Assembly (NCBI RefSeq): GCF_900496995.4
Contig: NC_044018.1
Span: 11,866,501-11,930,500, forward strand
Length of the DNA: 64,000 nucleotides
From: Aquila chrysaetos chrysaetos
Taxonomy: Eukaryota > Chordata > Aves > Accipitriformes > Accipitridae
Direction of reading: 5' to 3'
The notes beneath the pieces are model-generated. The model searched no databases. It was not told the origin of the DNA and was given only the letters and a program-made list of their open reading frames with translations. Positions 1 to 14,621 of the stretch are shown here, piece by piece. Every line of letters starts with the position of its first letter. Position 1 is the first letter of the stretch. The position numbers and the translations under genes are program-made.

Positions 1-3000
1 GGGACCTTTGCTACAAATTACTTTTGTCTGGACTTCTAGTACAAAATCAGCTTGAGAACAAGGGAAATACATCACTGTTAAATTTTATTATAAGACAGAG
101 CCATTATAACACATCATGGGAAACATTTTTGAGCTGTTCTATTAATAACAGCAGTGCCTGATTTCTTTGGTTTAAACTTACCTTTTTCACATTTTCTTGT
201 GACATTTTCCAGATATAAATTGTTATGATGAAGAGTCATTCAAAGCAAGGGAAAAAGCTGTAATTATGTTTCCCTTTTCTAAAAGAGAGTGGGGCAGGAG
301 AGGGATTATTTTACACAGATCAGTGAAGGACACCCTAATAAAGATTGGTCTGGAACATTTCTTTTTATGACAATTGACTTATCAGCAAGAGCCATTGTAG
401 CAAATCTGGAAATTACATAATTGCCAGAAACTGTAGATATTTGACTTGGCAAGAACCTTAGGTGTCTCTGATTTATTATTGTAAGAATTTGGCTCTGCAA
501 AGATGAAGAAATGTTTAATGAAAGAACAGTAGAATACAAATGAAACAGGCAGAGATCCTGTTTTCAGAGGCTATATTTAACTACATTGTCACTACTACTG
601 TAACACAAATAAACTAAACTGAAATTGTCCGGGGTGGCAAACTAGCACAAAGATCAATCTGCATGAAAATAATAATTTCAACAGCTAAACACTCATCTTT
701 TCCTCTCCATTTTGTACTACCCTTTGGGCAAGTTATTTCTGGGTCATTCATTTTATTAGATGTTATCCCTTTTAGCACAGGCACAATAATAAAACTGTAA
801 AGCTGAAAGAAACTTGTTAATGAGGACTTGCATTTTTTTAATCTGTCCTTCACAAGGCAGTGAAGTCCTTTTAAGTAGCAAAGTCTAAAGGCACTATGTA
901 TTATTAAATTCAAGAGAAATGTAGGTGACTTTAAGATCAGAGTGGTAAAATGGGAACAGTATAAGTACTTATTTCAGGTTTGGAGGATTTGCAGACCACA
1001 GCAATTCTGAAAACACCCATAATTATTCTCTGTATCAGAAGACCAGGTCACAGCACAGTAGATTAAGGTGAATGTCTTTGCTTAAACCATTTGCATCAAA
1101 GAGATTTACTTTGGCAAGTCCTCCAGGAGAAGTTTTCCCTTTGATAAAGTTCAGCTTTTTTTGCTAGAGAAATGCTGTTTCCTGAAAATGGATTATCATC
1201 TACTCTTTAATATCGCCTTATGTTTCTTGTGTTTATCTTACTGCCTCATGGAGGAGCTGCTAAGAACATCCCACAGTTTATCTGTCTTGGCATTCAACTG
1301 GGCGGCAGCAGCTGGAATCAATGCCACCACTGCTGCTCCTCACAGCCGTTGTAAAGGGAAAGAAATCCTGGTGTGGTGTGAGATCGACATTCCTATCTCC
1401 TGGAAGACACACGTGCTGGCACCACCATCATCCATTAGACCAGAAGTTCTGAGTCTGCTATCAGGCTGGAGCTTCTCTGCTGGCACTTGGACAGACCACT
1501 GCCCTGCCAGGACTCTGATCATCTCCACGTTATGGAGGAGTAAAACACCCTGTTAGAAAAAATGTTTCTGTTGAAGTGGAAAACTCAGATGATGTATTTC
1601 ATTGTCAGGAGATTAGGAAGAAATATAGCCAAAAAGTCACATAATACCACCTTGTTATCTCCATATTCTTTCCCAGGAATAAATACTGAAAAGATGTTAC
1701 TGGACGTGTTGGGAAAGGGGAGATATGTCAAAGAGTCTGAAGCTACCTTTGCTAAATGATAGAGATATCACTAACAATATATTAATATTGCTCCGTATTG
1801 CTCCTCTTCCATATCCACCCTGATATTGTTAACTACTGAGGCCGCACAGGCAAAGGTGTCTCCAGAGACCTGAAAGCAGAAATCTTCTGCCCAAAAGCTT
1901 TGATCCTGGCATGAGTAGACTATTCAAATTAAGCTTTTTAGCAAATAGCAGTAAATGAGTATTCCCATGGCCATCAGCAGTAAAATACATAAGGACCAGA
2001 AAACGGAGCACCTCCAAACTGTTCAGTTTGGGCTTTACCACCCAGTCAATGTAAGCAGAAGTAGCATGGCTTGTATTGTATGTCATGTGCTACAAGAGCA
2101 TTTCTTTATGGACAGGTTTATGAAGGCTTTACTTTCTTCTCTTTTCTCATTAGCACCAGCTGCAAGATCATTCTCTAATATATTTAACATGGCCATGGCC
2201 TCGCAGAGTTGCACCCAGCTCTGCGCTTGGACTCCTTTCATCAGTTTACCTTCTGTTCACAGTTATATTCCAGCTATTTCATATGTCTACATTTGAAAAC
2301 AAATGGGAAAAAAAGCACACAAAGACAGAATTCTACATTAGTGATCCAATGTGCACATTCTTTTCTTCTGAATGTGAGCAAGCCATTTTAACATATATGC
2401 CTTCCTCAACAGATTTGTTTGCATTTTCTAATGCTACATTTTTTTCAGAGAAACAATAATCATTCATCTCATCTTCATGATTTATATCACACATATCGTA
2501 TTTTACACACTTATTACTTTATAATATAAATATTTTTGCTTTTTTTTTCTTTTCTTTAAGCATGTTGCAACCTTTCAAAATAAATAGAGTAAAAGGCCAA
2601 GCCAGTCCTAGAATAGTAGGAAAGTCACTGGCAGGAAATTTGAAACTCAAAACATGTAATTACTATTTAAGCAGTGGCTGGGTGTAGAAAAACACACTTT
2701 AAAAGGTCTTAGATGCCTTTTTCATTTATTCTCCATAAGGTCATGCAATAAGACTCTAAAATCCAATGGCACGAGTGAGGAGGATTTTCAGTCTCACCCC
2801 TAACAGAAAGGAGATGGCTATACTGGAAAGGAGCTGAAGTGCCAGAAACTTTCTAGCATTCTTACGTATTACATACACATTACCTAGCACTTGACATGCC
2901 TCCCCCCAAACAGAGAGCAGCCACTGCATTGCAAACAGTTACAAAAGCTGGAATCAGGTGTCCTGGAGGTCCTGATGCCAGGCTCCTCTTGGTGGCATCA

Positions 3001-6000
3001 CGGGATGAGGAGCTGCTGCCCCAGCACAACATGGGTGCTTTGGAGCTGGAGTGCCCCTGGCAGCTGCAGAGGGAGAAATGGAGGCTTGGAGCACCTCTGT
3101 GATTTTATTGGAAGATGGAGAGGATCCTATGCAAGCAAATCATTACTGTTCTGTGCTAATTGAATAAACTACTTCATTTGTAGACCCTCACCAGAATTAT
3201 GAACTGAATGGGGTAGCTTATTTGCTGGGGAAAATGCCATTTGATGCTGCCCTGAAACCCTATGTCAAGAATCAAACCTGGAGTTGTGTCATTTCAGGGG
3301 CATTTGGACTAGTTTGGGGTTTGGTTTTTGTTTGGTTTGTTTGTTGGTTTGTTTGTTTGTTTTTTAAAAAAGAGGGACTTTTAGGACAAACTGCAAAAAT
3401 TTTGTTTGGGATAAGAAGTGATATTTATCTTTTTTTTCTTTTTTAAATAGCTGAATCTGTGAGGAATCTTGATGACCACAGTGCAATTGTACAGATTGAA
3501 ATAGGAAGAACTATTTTGAAATGGTAACAGGATTTGAACTCTTTACTGATGCAACGCACCGTGAGACCACCTCACAAAAAATGCCTTAGAGTGGCTTATA
3601 GGAAAACATGAGCCTATTATAGCTTATTATTTTTTTGTAAGATATCAGAGTGGTTAGTATGACAAACTTAATGGTTGCTGTTTTCACATATTTTTGCAAT
3701 ATCGCTTATCTTTATTGGGACATACTATGAAACTGGTGTCCAAATCCTCTGAAAGATTCATTTTATCTACGTTTTTGTACTACAATTTAATTGACCGCTT
3801 ACCTTCTTTTGCATTTCATCAAAATCATATGCGGTGCATGGTCTGCTATTTAGAGTCTTTTTCTTGGCACTAAATAAAACCCAAGAATGTGGCTACCAGT
3901 TATTTCACAACTTTTTGTTCAGCTGCAAAGAGTTCTCCCATTTTGGAGTGAATACATTGTTGGCAGAATATGTATTAAAAGCTATAGTTTAAGCTGACTA
4001 ATATTTTCCACTTTGCCAAACTTTAATTCTTTGCGATTTTTTTTATTATTATTATTCTAAATTCAACCTGGACTGAGAAAAGTTATTTCAGCAAAATTTG
4101 TTCTTCTGCTTCCTATAATGCAGTTTGGGAACAATATATTGTTTGGCTCACATTAATATTTTAAAGTAACTTTTGCCGTGCTTCTGAAAATCAACTTAAA
4201 TTTGCCAAGTTCTGAGGCTTTAGAAAATCTGTTTACACATGCTCAGGAGAGATATACTTGAATTAGGCAAGAATCCATTGAAGATGTAATCTGCACTGAG
4301 CATATTCCGTTCTCACTTGGATGCCCCAAAGCCTCCTGCCAACATGCTGTAACTTACAGAAAAAAAATAAGCAAAATCTATTCTAGAGTATCAAGAGCTT
4401 TTCAACTAATGCTTTTGTACTACTCAGAAGCTATTATGGTGGGGGAAACTACAACAAAATACAGGTTGGGGTTTTTTTTTCCCTTGCTCTCAGTGGTACT
4501 TTCTTGACGTTCATGACTGGCGAGGATTTATAATTTGATGAAATTCAGCTGAACTGGAGATCTAAGGGACTTACACACAGGGTTATTCCTATGCCATTTT
4601 CAATTTCTGAGATGGTCTATTAAGTGTTAAAGATTTAACTTCTGTGGGGGCTGTATGGGACCTTTGTCACTGGAGGTCTGCTGTGGCTCATTTGAGCCTC
4701 TTCCAGGACAGAGAAGCCAGTTTCTGGAAGAGCAAAATTTTTCTGATGAAAATATCTCACTATGGGCAGGAAAGACAGAATTTTGACCATAGACCTTAAT
4801 TGAAAGATGTCATGTGGAAGAGAGTCATGCATAAGGCACAAAACTATAAAACTGATTAGAGAAGACAGTGAGAAATACCATATCCAAATATCTGTGATAT
4901 TATTAGAGATATAAGTATCAACAGGAACTGTGTCATTTTGGTAGGGATGAATGGATGAACAAATGGTACCAGTAACGATAAGCGCTAATTACTTCTGGAT
5001 TTGATAAACAACAGATTTCATCACATACCTCCTGTCTGGATAAGAAGTAATGTTATTTTTACTTGATTAGTATAAATGGTGAGGATATTAGAGAAGCAAT
5101 ATCTACAGAGATAGCTATAGATAGCTTTTATCAAACAACTATTAACTGAGTCAGCTGAAAATAAATTGAAGATACTAAATAGTATTCAAAGCTTTAAGTC
5201 AAAACTAGAAAGAAAGAAAAATTGCATTCATTTACATAACAAAGGCAGATCATGCACAAATAAACATTTTTTTCATTAATATCTGATTTTTATACAGAGG
5301 AAGTACTTCAGAACTAATCTTCTTGAAGGTCTATAGAAAAGTTTATTTTGGTTATGTGATATGACACCATATTTTATGACTTATTACTGAATAATTTTCA
5401 TATTACATATAAACCCAGATGTTATTAAAAGAATTTTAGGGTGGGGAAGGAACTACTAAATGGGACATGTGGAAACTCATTGGCTCTGTTATTTCCTCCT
5501 GAGTCATTCATTAATCTGATTTTACTTAATTTTTGTTAATAACCTTAGTTGTTCGTCAATATCTTTCCTGATTTTAAGAAGTCAGCAAATTTTATCAGAT
5601 TTGCTTTTATTTGTTTAGTAAAGTTGAATGGTCTTGTAAACTAGCAGATTAAAAATGAGATTAAATGCAATGGTACAAGGTACACGATCAGGAGCTTAAC
5701 AAAAAGAACAAGAAAACTAGCATCTCCATGGTTAACAAAAGCTGTTAATAATGAGACACGATAATTAGTAAATATGGCCAAAATACAATGAGTATATACT
5801 GTGTGACACACAAGTTAAGGCTTAGAAGGTGCCCAAATTTCTTATTCCTGTTCAATTGCTTACCAGCAGCTTTTTGAGGCACAGCATTTGGCTTATGTCT
5901 GTTTGTACAGAGCCTTAAAGAATGGGTAGTTCATAATCCATGAATTACTTGCAGCAATCCAAGTGACATGTTCAGTATTCTGGTAAATGTAATTCCAAGA

Positions 6001-6480
6001 AGTCCTGGTAAGACATTGGTATATTCAATGAAATGTTGGGTTTTGTGGTTCGTGGAAGGCTTATTGGAATTGGAACAGATGCAGAGAAGGACACCTGGAG
6101 TTAGTGGGGAGAACACCTCACCAAAATAAAGGCTGTGAAGATACACCACCATGGAGACAAGGGTAACATCATGAAAAGCTCTGGTATGACAGACTTATCT
6201 ATTAGCTTCAGCCTGGGAAGTAGAGAAAATATGTCTGAGAGACTCTATAACAGCTTTCCAACTTCAACAGAGAACAAAAGAAATCTAATTGGTTTTAATA
6301 CATACATTGGTGTATATAGTCACATTATTGTGAAATCAAGGAAATAGACTTGGGAAATCTTTTCTTACTCTTCATTGCTTTTTCTACTTTCTACACAGGA
6401 TATTATAATATTTAGTTACCCAAATCACAATATAGCCAGGCACCAGACTTTCAGCTTCAATTTTGTGACTAGTGCCTAGC
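1..6480. other. AT-rich intergenic region, no gene seen
   Basis: No open frame shows a recognisable domain, and none is long enough to stand out from chance. Apart from the GTTT run and short homopolymers I see no recognised repeat. Confidence 0.75.
3321..3366 (+). repeat. (GTTT)n-rich simple repeat
   Basis: Imperfect GTTT and GGTTT units followed by a T and A run. It lies within an open frame that is not considered coding. Confidence 0.8.
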
Positions 6481-7140
6481 AGTGGGTATTGCAATGATGT
6501 TGTTAGAGGCTGAGTTCAGGACCAGCTCAGCCTTCTGACTCACCCCAGCATCACATTAATTCCTGATTTACAGTAATCTTTTCAGCCTCTGCGAGCAGAC
6601 AGGGCAGTATAAAAGGACATGGCTGCAGGTCACAAAAACACTCAATGCAATTTAATTAAAACCAAACGCAGGCAGTGGTAGGCACTGTCACCAGAGAACC
6701 GGCAAATCTGACCAGGCCATTGGGAACTGTCAGAGCCCTGCTCTCTGCACGTTCACAGTCTCTCAGTCCGAGTCTCTCTAAAAACTCTGCTCAATCCCAT
6801 CTCACAGTGATTCACTGAGTTTAAACATATGAACAACCCTTCCTATCAACCCGTATAACCTCCCTCATGCCGCAGACCACTGAATTTCACACAGTAATAC
6901 ACATACAAGCCCAACAAAACCACAGAATAAGTATTTCAGTAGAACAGAAATAACTTGTTGAGCTATGCTGACACAGCACGAGGTTGTCAAGGTTGCGACT
7001 CCAGCCCATGAGGACAAAATCAAATTATCTGACACAGAAACAGGCACAGCAGCACTGGGCCAGGCTAGGTTGTAAAAACGCTGGCTAGTTGTGCTGTCCT
7101 CTTTACTGCTGCCACATTGACACACCAGTACCCACCATAG

Positions 7141-7397
7141 CTACTTTGGAGATCCTTGGGTTACCTTTGACTGCACTTCTCGCAGACCTTCCATCTTTTG
7201 GTAGACCTGTAGCTTCCAGCTTTTGAGTCCCACACAGGGCTTGCCAGGCAGGTTAAAAAGCCTGCAGTACCTTTGGAGAGCCTGAACATTAATCTTGTTC
7301 AAATGTCTTAGATTCAGAGGTCTGGATTCATTCCCCCGCACTGCGCCAGCATTACACACACATTTACCCAAGGCATTGGCCTCGGCAATGCAGTTGG
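7141..7397 (-). other. Open frame with SAP-like helix motif, possible exon or pseudogene
   Basis: The frame is open for 85 codons between in-frame stops and reads LNKINVQALQRYCRLFNLPG and KPCVGLKSWKLQVYQKMEGL in its middle. This spacing (hydrophobic helix, Leu-Pro-Gly, Lys-rich second helix) recalls a SAP DNA-binding domain. Near its end AAAG|GTAACC could be a splice donor. It starts without a normal ATG, and no partner exons could be joined. I do not recognise the protein. Confidence 0.2.
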
Positions 7398-7399
7398 CT

Positions 7400-10300
7400 T
7401 AAGGTCTCCATATGAAAGAGAAGAGCATCCAGGGTGCAAGTTAAACCTTCAGTGGAATGAACTGCCTTCTACACATACCTTTTTCTTTACAGAGAAAGAC
7501 CATAATGACTGCATCCAATGTGGAAATTTTTGTACGGGAAGGAAAATAGGATGAAAGCAGGACAGTTGATGTGTTTTGTTCAAGGTGAGGAGCTGGAGCT
7601 GATAATATAACTCAGATCACCCAGTTATATGATCCATGGCCTACTGAAATCCCATTGAGTTTCTCTTTTTGTTCTGTGATTTTATAGCACCACATAAAAT
7701 GAGGGTTGGATTTTGTGATGTAGACACTTACGGAACTATACATCATTTTTTCCTACCAGAAACATTGCTTTTGTGTTATTACTGTTGTTACTTTTGCCAT
7801 TACTGCTCATATTGTTATCTTTCCATGCCCTAAAGAAAAATATTGAAAACAGAGAAATGTAAATACTGCTTTGATGTAAGTAATACAACTTGAAAGTCGC
7901 TTTCAAGGGAACTAAAAGCAGACTTCTGGACTATTTTCTACCCTGATGCATGCACCGTGTGAACTGACGAACACATCCGAGGAACATTTGAGTTACACGA
8001 TGAATGGAGATGCCATAGCGCAAGGAGCTTTTGAGTGTGGCTCTCAGCTTTGGCTGCAGCTGAGTCCCATAACCTCGTCTCATGACCCTCTGCACCAGCT
8101 AATTCCCGTTAGCAATCACACCAACTAGGTCAGCCCAGTTTTCTTGGCCGTGTGGAGGCGAAGTGCTGGAGAGGGATTGAAGCACTGCTTTGCAAATGCA
8201 TGAGACCGCAGCCCAGCTGTGGGAAAGCAGACAGAGAAAGGCAACCGTACGAGCCTCATACTTAATGCTTGAGCTTGGAGAGGTCTGCAAAAATAATCTT
8301 CCACCTACTGAGAGGACTCAAGAAGGGAGGAGGGATGTCGTATGGGGAGTGCCTTCCTGTGTGTTCCTACAGCATCAAACACAACAGCTCCCTGGTGCTT
8401 TTTGAGGCCCTTGGAAACCAGCATAACACAAACAATAATATATTATCATCACTTTTGGTCTTTACTCGTTTTCTCCCAAATGCTTAACTCGCCAAAAGGA
8501 GGGAGGGGACCTGAACCAGAAATGGGATACACATTCCTTGCAAAACAGAATCGCATCCTAACTAAAATAACAGAGATGTTGTGTGCAGGTTGCTGACAGG
8601 TTTGAAGCCATAGCTTAGAGAAGCCCTAAATCTCCTCTTGTATTTACACTTCTGGCTCCTCTTTCCCCCTCAGGAGCGCTGCACTAATCACGTACAATCC
8701 TCTTCTTGGAACTGGGTGGTAACTGGGCAGTCAAAAGCACTCTCGCTGCAATTAAAGATTGTCTCCTTTATTAATAGGTATAATCACACTGTCCCACACC
8801 CCTTGCCTGGAGCAATTTGTACATTTTCAAACTATATCCCTATCCTTCATTGCCTAGGAGTGTGTAGAAAGTGTATTTTTTTCACATACTCATAAGAAAC
8901 AAACAAAAAGGCTTTGTCCTCAAGGACAGTAGCAGGAGGGTTGGCTATGTAAACAAAAATCCCGTCTCCCAGCCTGCTGCGTAGGTCCCATTATTCATGA
9001 GTTACACCATGGGGTAAGGCTAGAATGAGACTTGCTATGTACGTAAAGAGGAAAGGCAGATGTCCTGTTGTAGGAAAACAGTGGATTTGTTTTTCCCAAT
9101 GTATGTGCGAAAGGCAGTCGGTGCCGTAACGCAATCAGTGGACGTTTTTGCTCTGATGGTTCTGCTTTGCCATTGCTCCTGCTGCCCAAAGCCCGTGGGA
9201 CTGCTCAGCTGGAGCAGCAGGGGCCGTGCAGTAGCCCCCATCAGTGTCACTCGAGCGCGCACATTGTTGGATACCTTGTTCCATTCAGGAAACGGGTGGG
9301 AAACTACACGTTGCTTGAATGGGTTTTCTATGTCTGCCTTGGAGAGGGGGGAGGAGAAACACATCTAACAGTCTTGCTTGTTCTCTCATTTTTTTAAAAC
9401 CATAACTAGCACAGTGCAACAGGGATTAAGTGATATATCTGTGGTATTTTTGTACGAGCACACAAAAATATGACCTAGGAATCTCTTTCAATGTGATTTT
9501 CTCATTAAAGATTTTAACCTAATTTAATACTTAAGTTGAACCCTCGTGGAAGCTAGCACAACCTAATAGCTAAATCATGGGTATTTAATGCAGAATAGAA
9601 CATGTAATTACCACAGTGAATCTTAGAGTAGTTTAACTTCTTTTGTTATGGTAAAATGAATCAATAGGGTTTCAAAATTTAGGTCTCGGTCTTGCACAGA
9701 CGTGTCCCTGTGTGGAGCTGCTTGCGTGACTGGAGCCTCCATTTATTTCTATTATTAAAGAGATAATTGGTGCATAATGAAAAATACTGAAACAACTGTC
9801 TCTATTATACAGAGCTGAATTTAAAATTTTTCATGATATTGTACTTTTTATTCAGTAGGAGCTAGGAACCCCATAGGGTTTGCGTGTATAATTTATCCAC
9901 CTTCCATCTTATGCGTGGTTGTTTTGTAATGCAAATATTCTTCTGTTTAAGCTTGGAACAGCGACAAACCTTCCTGCAGCGCATATTTCTTTTTTTTTTC
10001 CTGTGTTCTGTAAATGCCTACAGAGCAATTCCAGTATTGCAGAGTCAAATCCTGACCAGCTAAAACTATTACTATTGCTATTGTTATTGTTGTTGGTTTT
10101 CTTTTTTTTTAAAGACAGAAGTTATGACTTTATTACTGATTCTTTTCTAACTCAAAAACCACCAGTATAATTATTTTGTGATAGCATATGTGCCATTTGT
10201 TGAGCCTTTTCTGACCACAGCTTTCAACAAGACTGTATTCTTGTCTTATCTGTCATATTCCATGTTCTTGGCGAGATGGCCAGGATTGCTTGAAGCTGGA

Positions 10301-13300
10301 CTCCTGCGCTATTGTAAGAAAAGTCACTGAATGCTGCTCAGTTCTCCTTGTGGCAAACTACTAGATGGGTCAGGCGTATTCAGCATTGGAGCTAAGGCAC
10401 CGCTTTCCTACCTTCTTAGTTAACATCTAGGTAAAAATAGTACTTCATCTGAATTTCAGAATTCTTCTTGATTTGTTTCGAAACCTTGCAATTGTGATGA
10501 GCCTTTCTTGCGGTAAAGTAAGCTAATAGTTTGTTGCTCAGCTCAGATGAGTTAGGAAGACAGTTCAGTTCTATAAAGATCTGTTATGGATTATATTTTC
10601 CCCGGAAAAATTATATTAAGTCCTCTAGAGAGAAGAAATCTCCAAAAAGCTAAAGACACAACTTGGCTGCTGATTTCATCAGGACAAGATTAAGGAACAG
10701 AAAACTTAAATGATAGGAAAAATGAAACTTCCCTTGCAATAATTAAACAGGATTGCTTAGGGAAAAGAGATCACAGGTCAGTGAGCCTTATGGCTCCTCT
10801 GTAGCAATCCTCTGCACTTGTGCTGGATTCAGCTTCGCTTGTCACCCAACCTGTCACATGAACACTGGAACGAGTCATGCTCAAAATGATGGAGAGGGAA
10901 TAGATCACCTTAGATCTATGTCACTATGTAATTTATGTGGCTGTTGCAAATGAACATATTATTAAAGACAGACCAGCAGCAAAGCAAAGCCAGGAAAAGA
11001 CACAAGGCGGTTGCCATAGATTACAATGTGATGCCACAGGTTTTTGCATTCTTGTTTCCCTGCACAAACCCAGAGGGAGGGAAGGAGAGGAAGGAAGAGA
11101 GAGAGAAGAGAAAATACTGCTGAGGAGGGACCAAAATAACCTGAACGACTGTTAGATGAACTAGAAAGCATCATGAGATGAAAAGGGAAGGTGAATACTG
11201 TGATGCAATGGGAAGATTTCTTCAGCGTGAATACATATGCCTTCAAAGGCATGAAGCAGCTTCATCATGCACGTCTTTGGCACAAACCAACTGCTTTTTT
11301 GTGATTTCCGCCCGTGTTAGACGAAGTTTGATCAACAGGAGGCAGGCGACCAAAGGAATACAGACTGCCTGAGATCCACATTGAGGATTTGTGGAAACAT
11401 ACAGAAAATCAGTTGTTAACTGTTTTAAAGAATCAGGTCTTGAATTCTAGGATTGCATCAGAAGTATTTATATTATCTACAGACAAGGAGGGTTTTCCAA
11501 ATTATTTATCTGGCAGGTCAGATGTGATGTGACAGTGTTGCCACACATTTTGCCACAGCAGGTTAAGCTAGATCAAAGCCCTTCTCGGGTTCCTTCCTTC
11601 TGGGAACACCATACTTATGCTATGGGTATTGGGATCTCAGCATGAAAAATCACAATGCATATATGAAGTAAAAGTCAGCGCAATCGTACTCTGAAGTGAC
11701 CCTGATATGATTCTGAGAGTTAGGCCCTGGAGACTACGTGTTTGTGATATAATCATGCACAATATGTATTAGGAACTATACATCTAAAGGGAGAAAAAGT
11801 CCTTCCATTGAGAGTCTTTTCCTTACTTCTGATCTCACTATTTCAAATATTTGGAAATATTTCACATCTTTCCAGATAGATGGAGTTATCAAAAGAAGAA
11901 AAAACACCACTTTTTTTTTTTCATTAGTAATGCACTTTGAGCTCCTTCTTGAACAAGAACATATCAATCTTACTTAGTGGTTGTTCTTAACATAGGAAAA
12001 ATATTGACAGCTCAGGCAGGGGAACTTGCTTTTCATTTGACTACTTATAACAGGCTTCAGAGCATGTGCATGACTTACTTTCGCTGCACACTTACTATAA
12101 AGTACATACAAAAATAGTAACACAGATTCTTTTTTGTTTGTTTAAATGCAAATGCCCTACAAATTAATGGGCGATAGCAGAAAATTCCTTTCCTTTCTAG
12201 CTTAGCTCAGAAACCACAAAGTCATTCAATTTTGGATCCATTCCTATTTCTTAGACTCCTCAGGAGATTTAGTAAAAGCAAGACACAGCTCTTTCCTGGA
12301 ACCCCGTGGGCATTACTACATTTTTTAGATGTAGATAAGGCTGCTACACTCTGCATTTGGAAAGCCAAGATTTCATTTATAAAGTGCTGAAGCTGGAAGG
12401 CTTTCATGGTAGGCCCTCAGTTCACAATCTCCAGCAAAGAGGAAATGGAGGGTATGTCAGCAGCAAGCAACCGAGCACAGAACAGAGACATCTTAGTTCA
12501 GTGCATATGTTCACACGGCTGAGTGCTACGTAGAGATACCATGTGGGTCTGGCGAGCAAAATATTTATGTTAGCGTAGCATTGCTTTCAGCAGCAGCACT
12601 TCAACAGCACTGCTCCGGCCCAGTACCAAGTTACCATCTTTTAAGTTTTCAGGTGCCTTACAAAGGTTAAAAGGAGTCTTCATCGCTTGAGCGATGACTC
12701 TTTTCTTGGGCGGGTGGGGAATAAAAATAAAGAACATGCTTGAGCAGCTCTGATTTTGCTCTCGAGTAGATGCAGGGTGGTGGGGAATACAGCATGACAA
12801 GCATTCAACCTGGGCACAGCTCTGCGAAATGTATTGCCGCAGGTTCACACAGAGATGACAGTTCAGTTTTGTAACCACCAGAGAATTGGTTCCTGATTCC
12901 TCCTCTTCTTTTCCCCTCTTCTCCATGGGCAATAGACCCACCCGCCGTATTTAACCAGGAATAGCCTCTTCTTAGAGCTGACCTTCTTAGACTGATGCTA
13001 AAGTCTCCGAGCAGGACAGTGGTGGTGACTGGGACCAGGAGCAGCTGTTCTGTGACTTGAACCCTTCTTCTAGGCTGTCCCAATCCTGGCTGCTCAGCCT
13101 GGTGCCAGGCTTGCAGCCGCTCATGGAGAAGAGGGTTGGAAAGCGGGGATGTGCCTGACCTGACTGCTGGAAGGGGAGCAGGTGCTTTCAGCAGCATGTC
13201 ATGCTACAGCTCTGAGTACAGCCGCTAGGGTGAAATATTCAGGATCAAAATTCAAGGAAAACTGGCACATCTAGCAGTAGCAGAGCCACTAAAATCAGGT

Positions 13301-14050
13301 TTGTTCAGATTTATGACTCTTACATCTTCCCGTGACAACAGCCACCACAGGGATCCTAACTCCTCTTTTCGCATCTGTCTTCCTAATACACTACTCTCAG
13401 TATCTCTCCTTTTACCTCGTATTTCCAGTTCCCCTTCCCCAGTATGATCAACTCCCGTTTCCCATTTACTCTAACCTCCCGGTTTCCACCACTTCCCTGC
13501 TTCCAGATCCCTCCCTGGTTAGCTGGGTAACAGGCAATGTGGCAGATTTGGAGATGGCAGATCAGCCAGGGAGTATTCATTTGCTATTACGTAGCAGAAT
13601 AACAAGCAGATAAATATGCTGCATTTGCACTAGAGTCTTTCCCCCAGTAGGGCAACAAATTATGTGCTGCTGTTGATTGTCATTAAATGTTTTAAGAATT
13701 TAAATCTCTTTGAGATCTTTATCCTTCTGTCAAATTCATTTGGAACTGGACATCACTGGGGAATGACAGACAGATGGTATAATCACATAAGCCTCCTTTC
13801 ACTGGGAAGCCACATTAAAAAAAAAAAAGAAAAAGGCAAAAATAGCAAAAATAATTATGCTCCTTTTTGGAGACTGGATGGAAGCAGAAAGGCTTGACCA
13901 TTTGATAAAGATTATGCAGTGATCAGGGTCAGAAGCAATGTTTAGAGCGTCCTTTCAAAATATTGGTGCTTACATGTGCTATGACATACAGATACCACTG
14001 AGTCACTGGCTACCAACAACAGCAAAGACTGTGGGTCTGCTGTACCAGAC
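7400..14050. other. Intergenic region, no gene seen
   Basis: Mixed-composition DNA with scattered open frames of 60-130 codons lacking domains. Purine-rich GGAAGG/AGAG sequence lies near 11080-11115. The 130-codon - strand frame at 12805-13197 is discussed among the rejected items. Confidence 0.75.
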
Positions 14051-14059
14051 CCCATACTA

Positions 14060-14330
14060 GCTCAGGAGAAAAATCTGCTTCTTTCCTCACTTTCCATTCT
14101 CTCCTCTAGCTCATCAGTTTGGCGACCTTTGCTGCAGTTGAGATAAGCACATCTGCAGATTTCCGAGAGGTGCGTATTAGGTAAGTAGCCCACAGGCCCA
14201 CCTGGGGTTCTGGGGTCCAGGACCACTCCAACCAGATGCCAGAATAACAGTTTATTGCGTGTGCTGCGCACGCCCTCAACGCTACCGTCCAAAGTACCGT
14301 TTCTCAAAGGCACTTTCTGCGTCGCTGCGT
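14060..14330 (-). mobile_element. Possible degenerate retroviral LTR remnant
   Basis: Read on -, a GC-rich run GGCGTGCGCAGCACACGC is followed at once by AATAAACTGTTATTCTGGC and then GGTCCTGGACCCC, resembling the R-U5 junction of a retroviral LTR. Ends and target duplication cannot be found. It could also be unique sequence with a chance AATAAA. Confidence 0.3.
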
Positions 14331-14621
14331 GGAACGAAGGACCCCCAGCTCACACCCAGCCCATCTCGACTGCTAGAGACATTATTGCTATGTTATGTAG
14401 GAGGTCTCCTGGAAACTTGCTGCCGTTAATGTGAAATCAGCTAAGCCACTGCATCTAAATAACAGCTCTCCAATGCCGGAGACAAAACCAGTGCTGGAGG
14501 CTGCTGCCTGGCATTCCGCAGCTGGAAGCGCTGCGGGGCGCAGCAGTCGCGGTGACAGCGGGCGCTGGGAAGGGGACGCGGCGGGTCAGCGCCCCGCTGT
14601 CCCTCACAGGGCGCGGGGAAA

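Noticed and set aside
12805-13197. 130-codon - strand frame with TTTVLLGDFSISL, resembling a LINE endonuclease VLLGDFN motif
   Set aside because: Only five or six residues match. The flanking sequence does not follow CR1 or L2 endonucleases, so it is probably chance.
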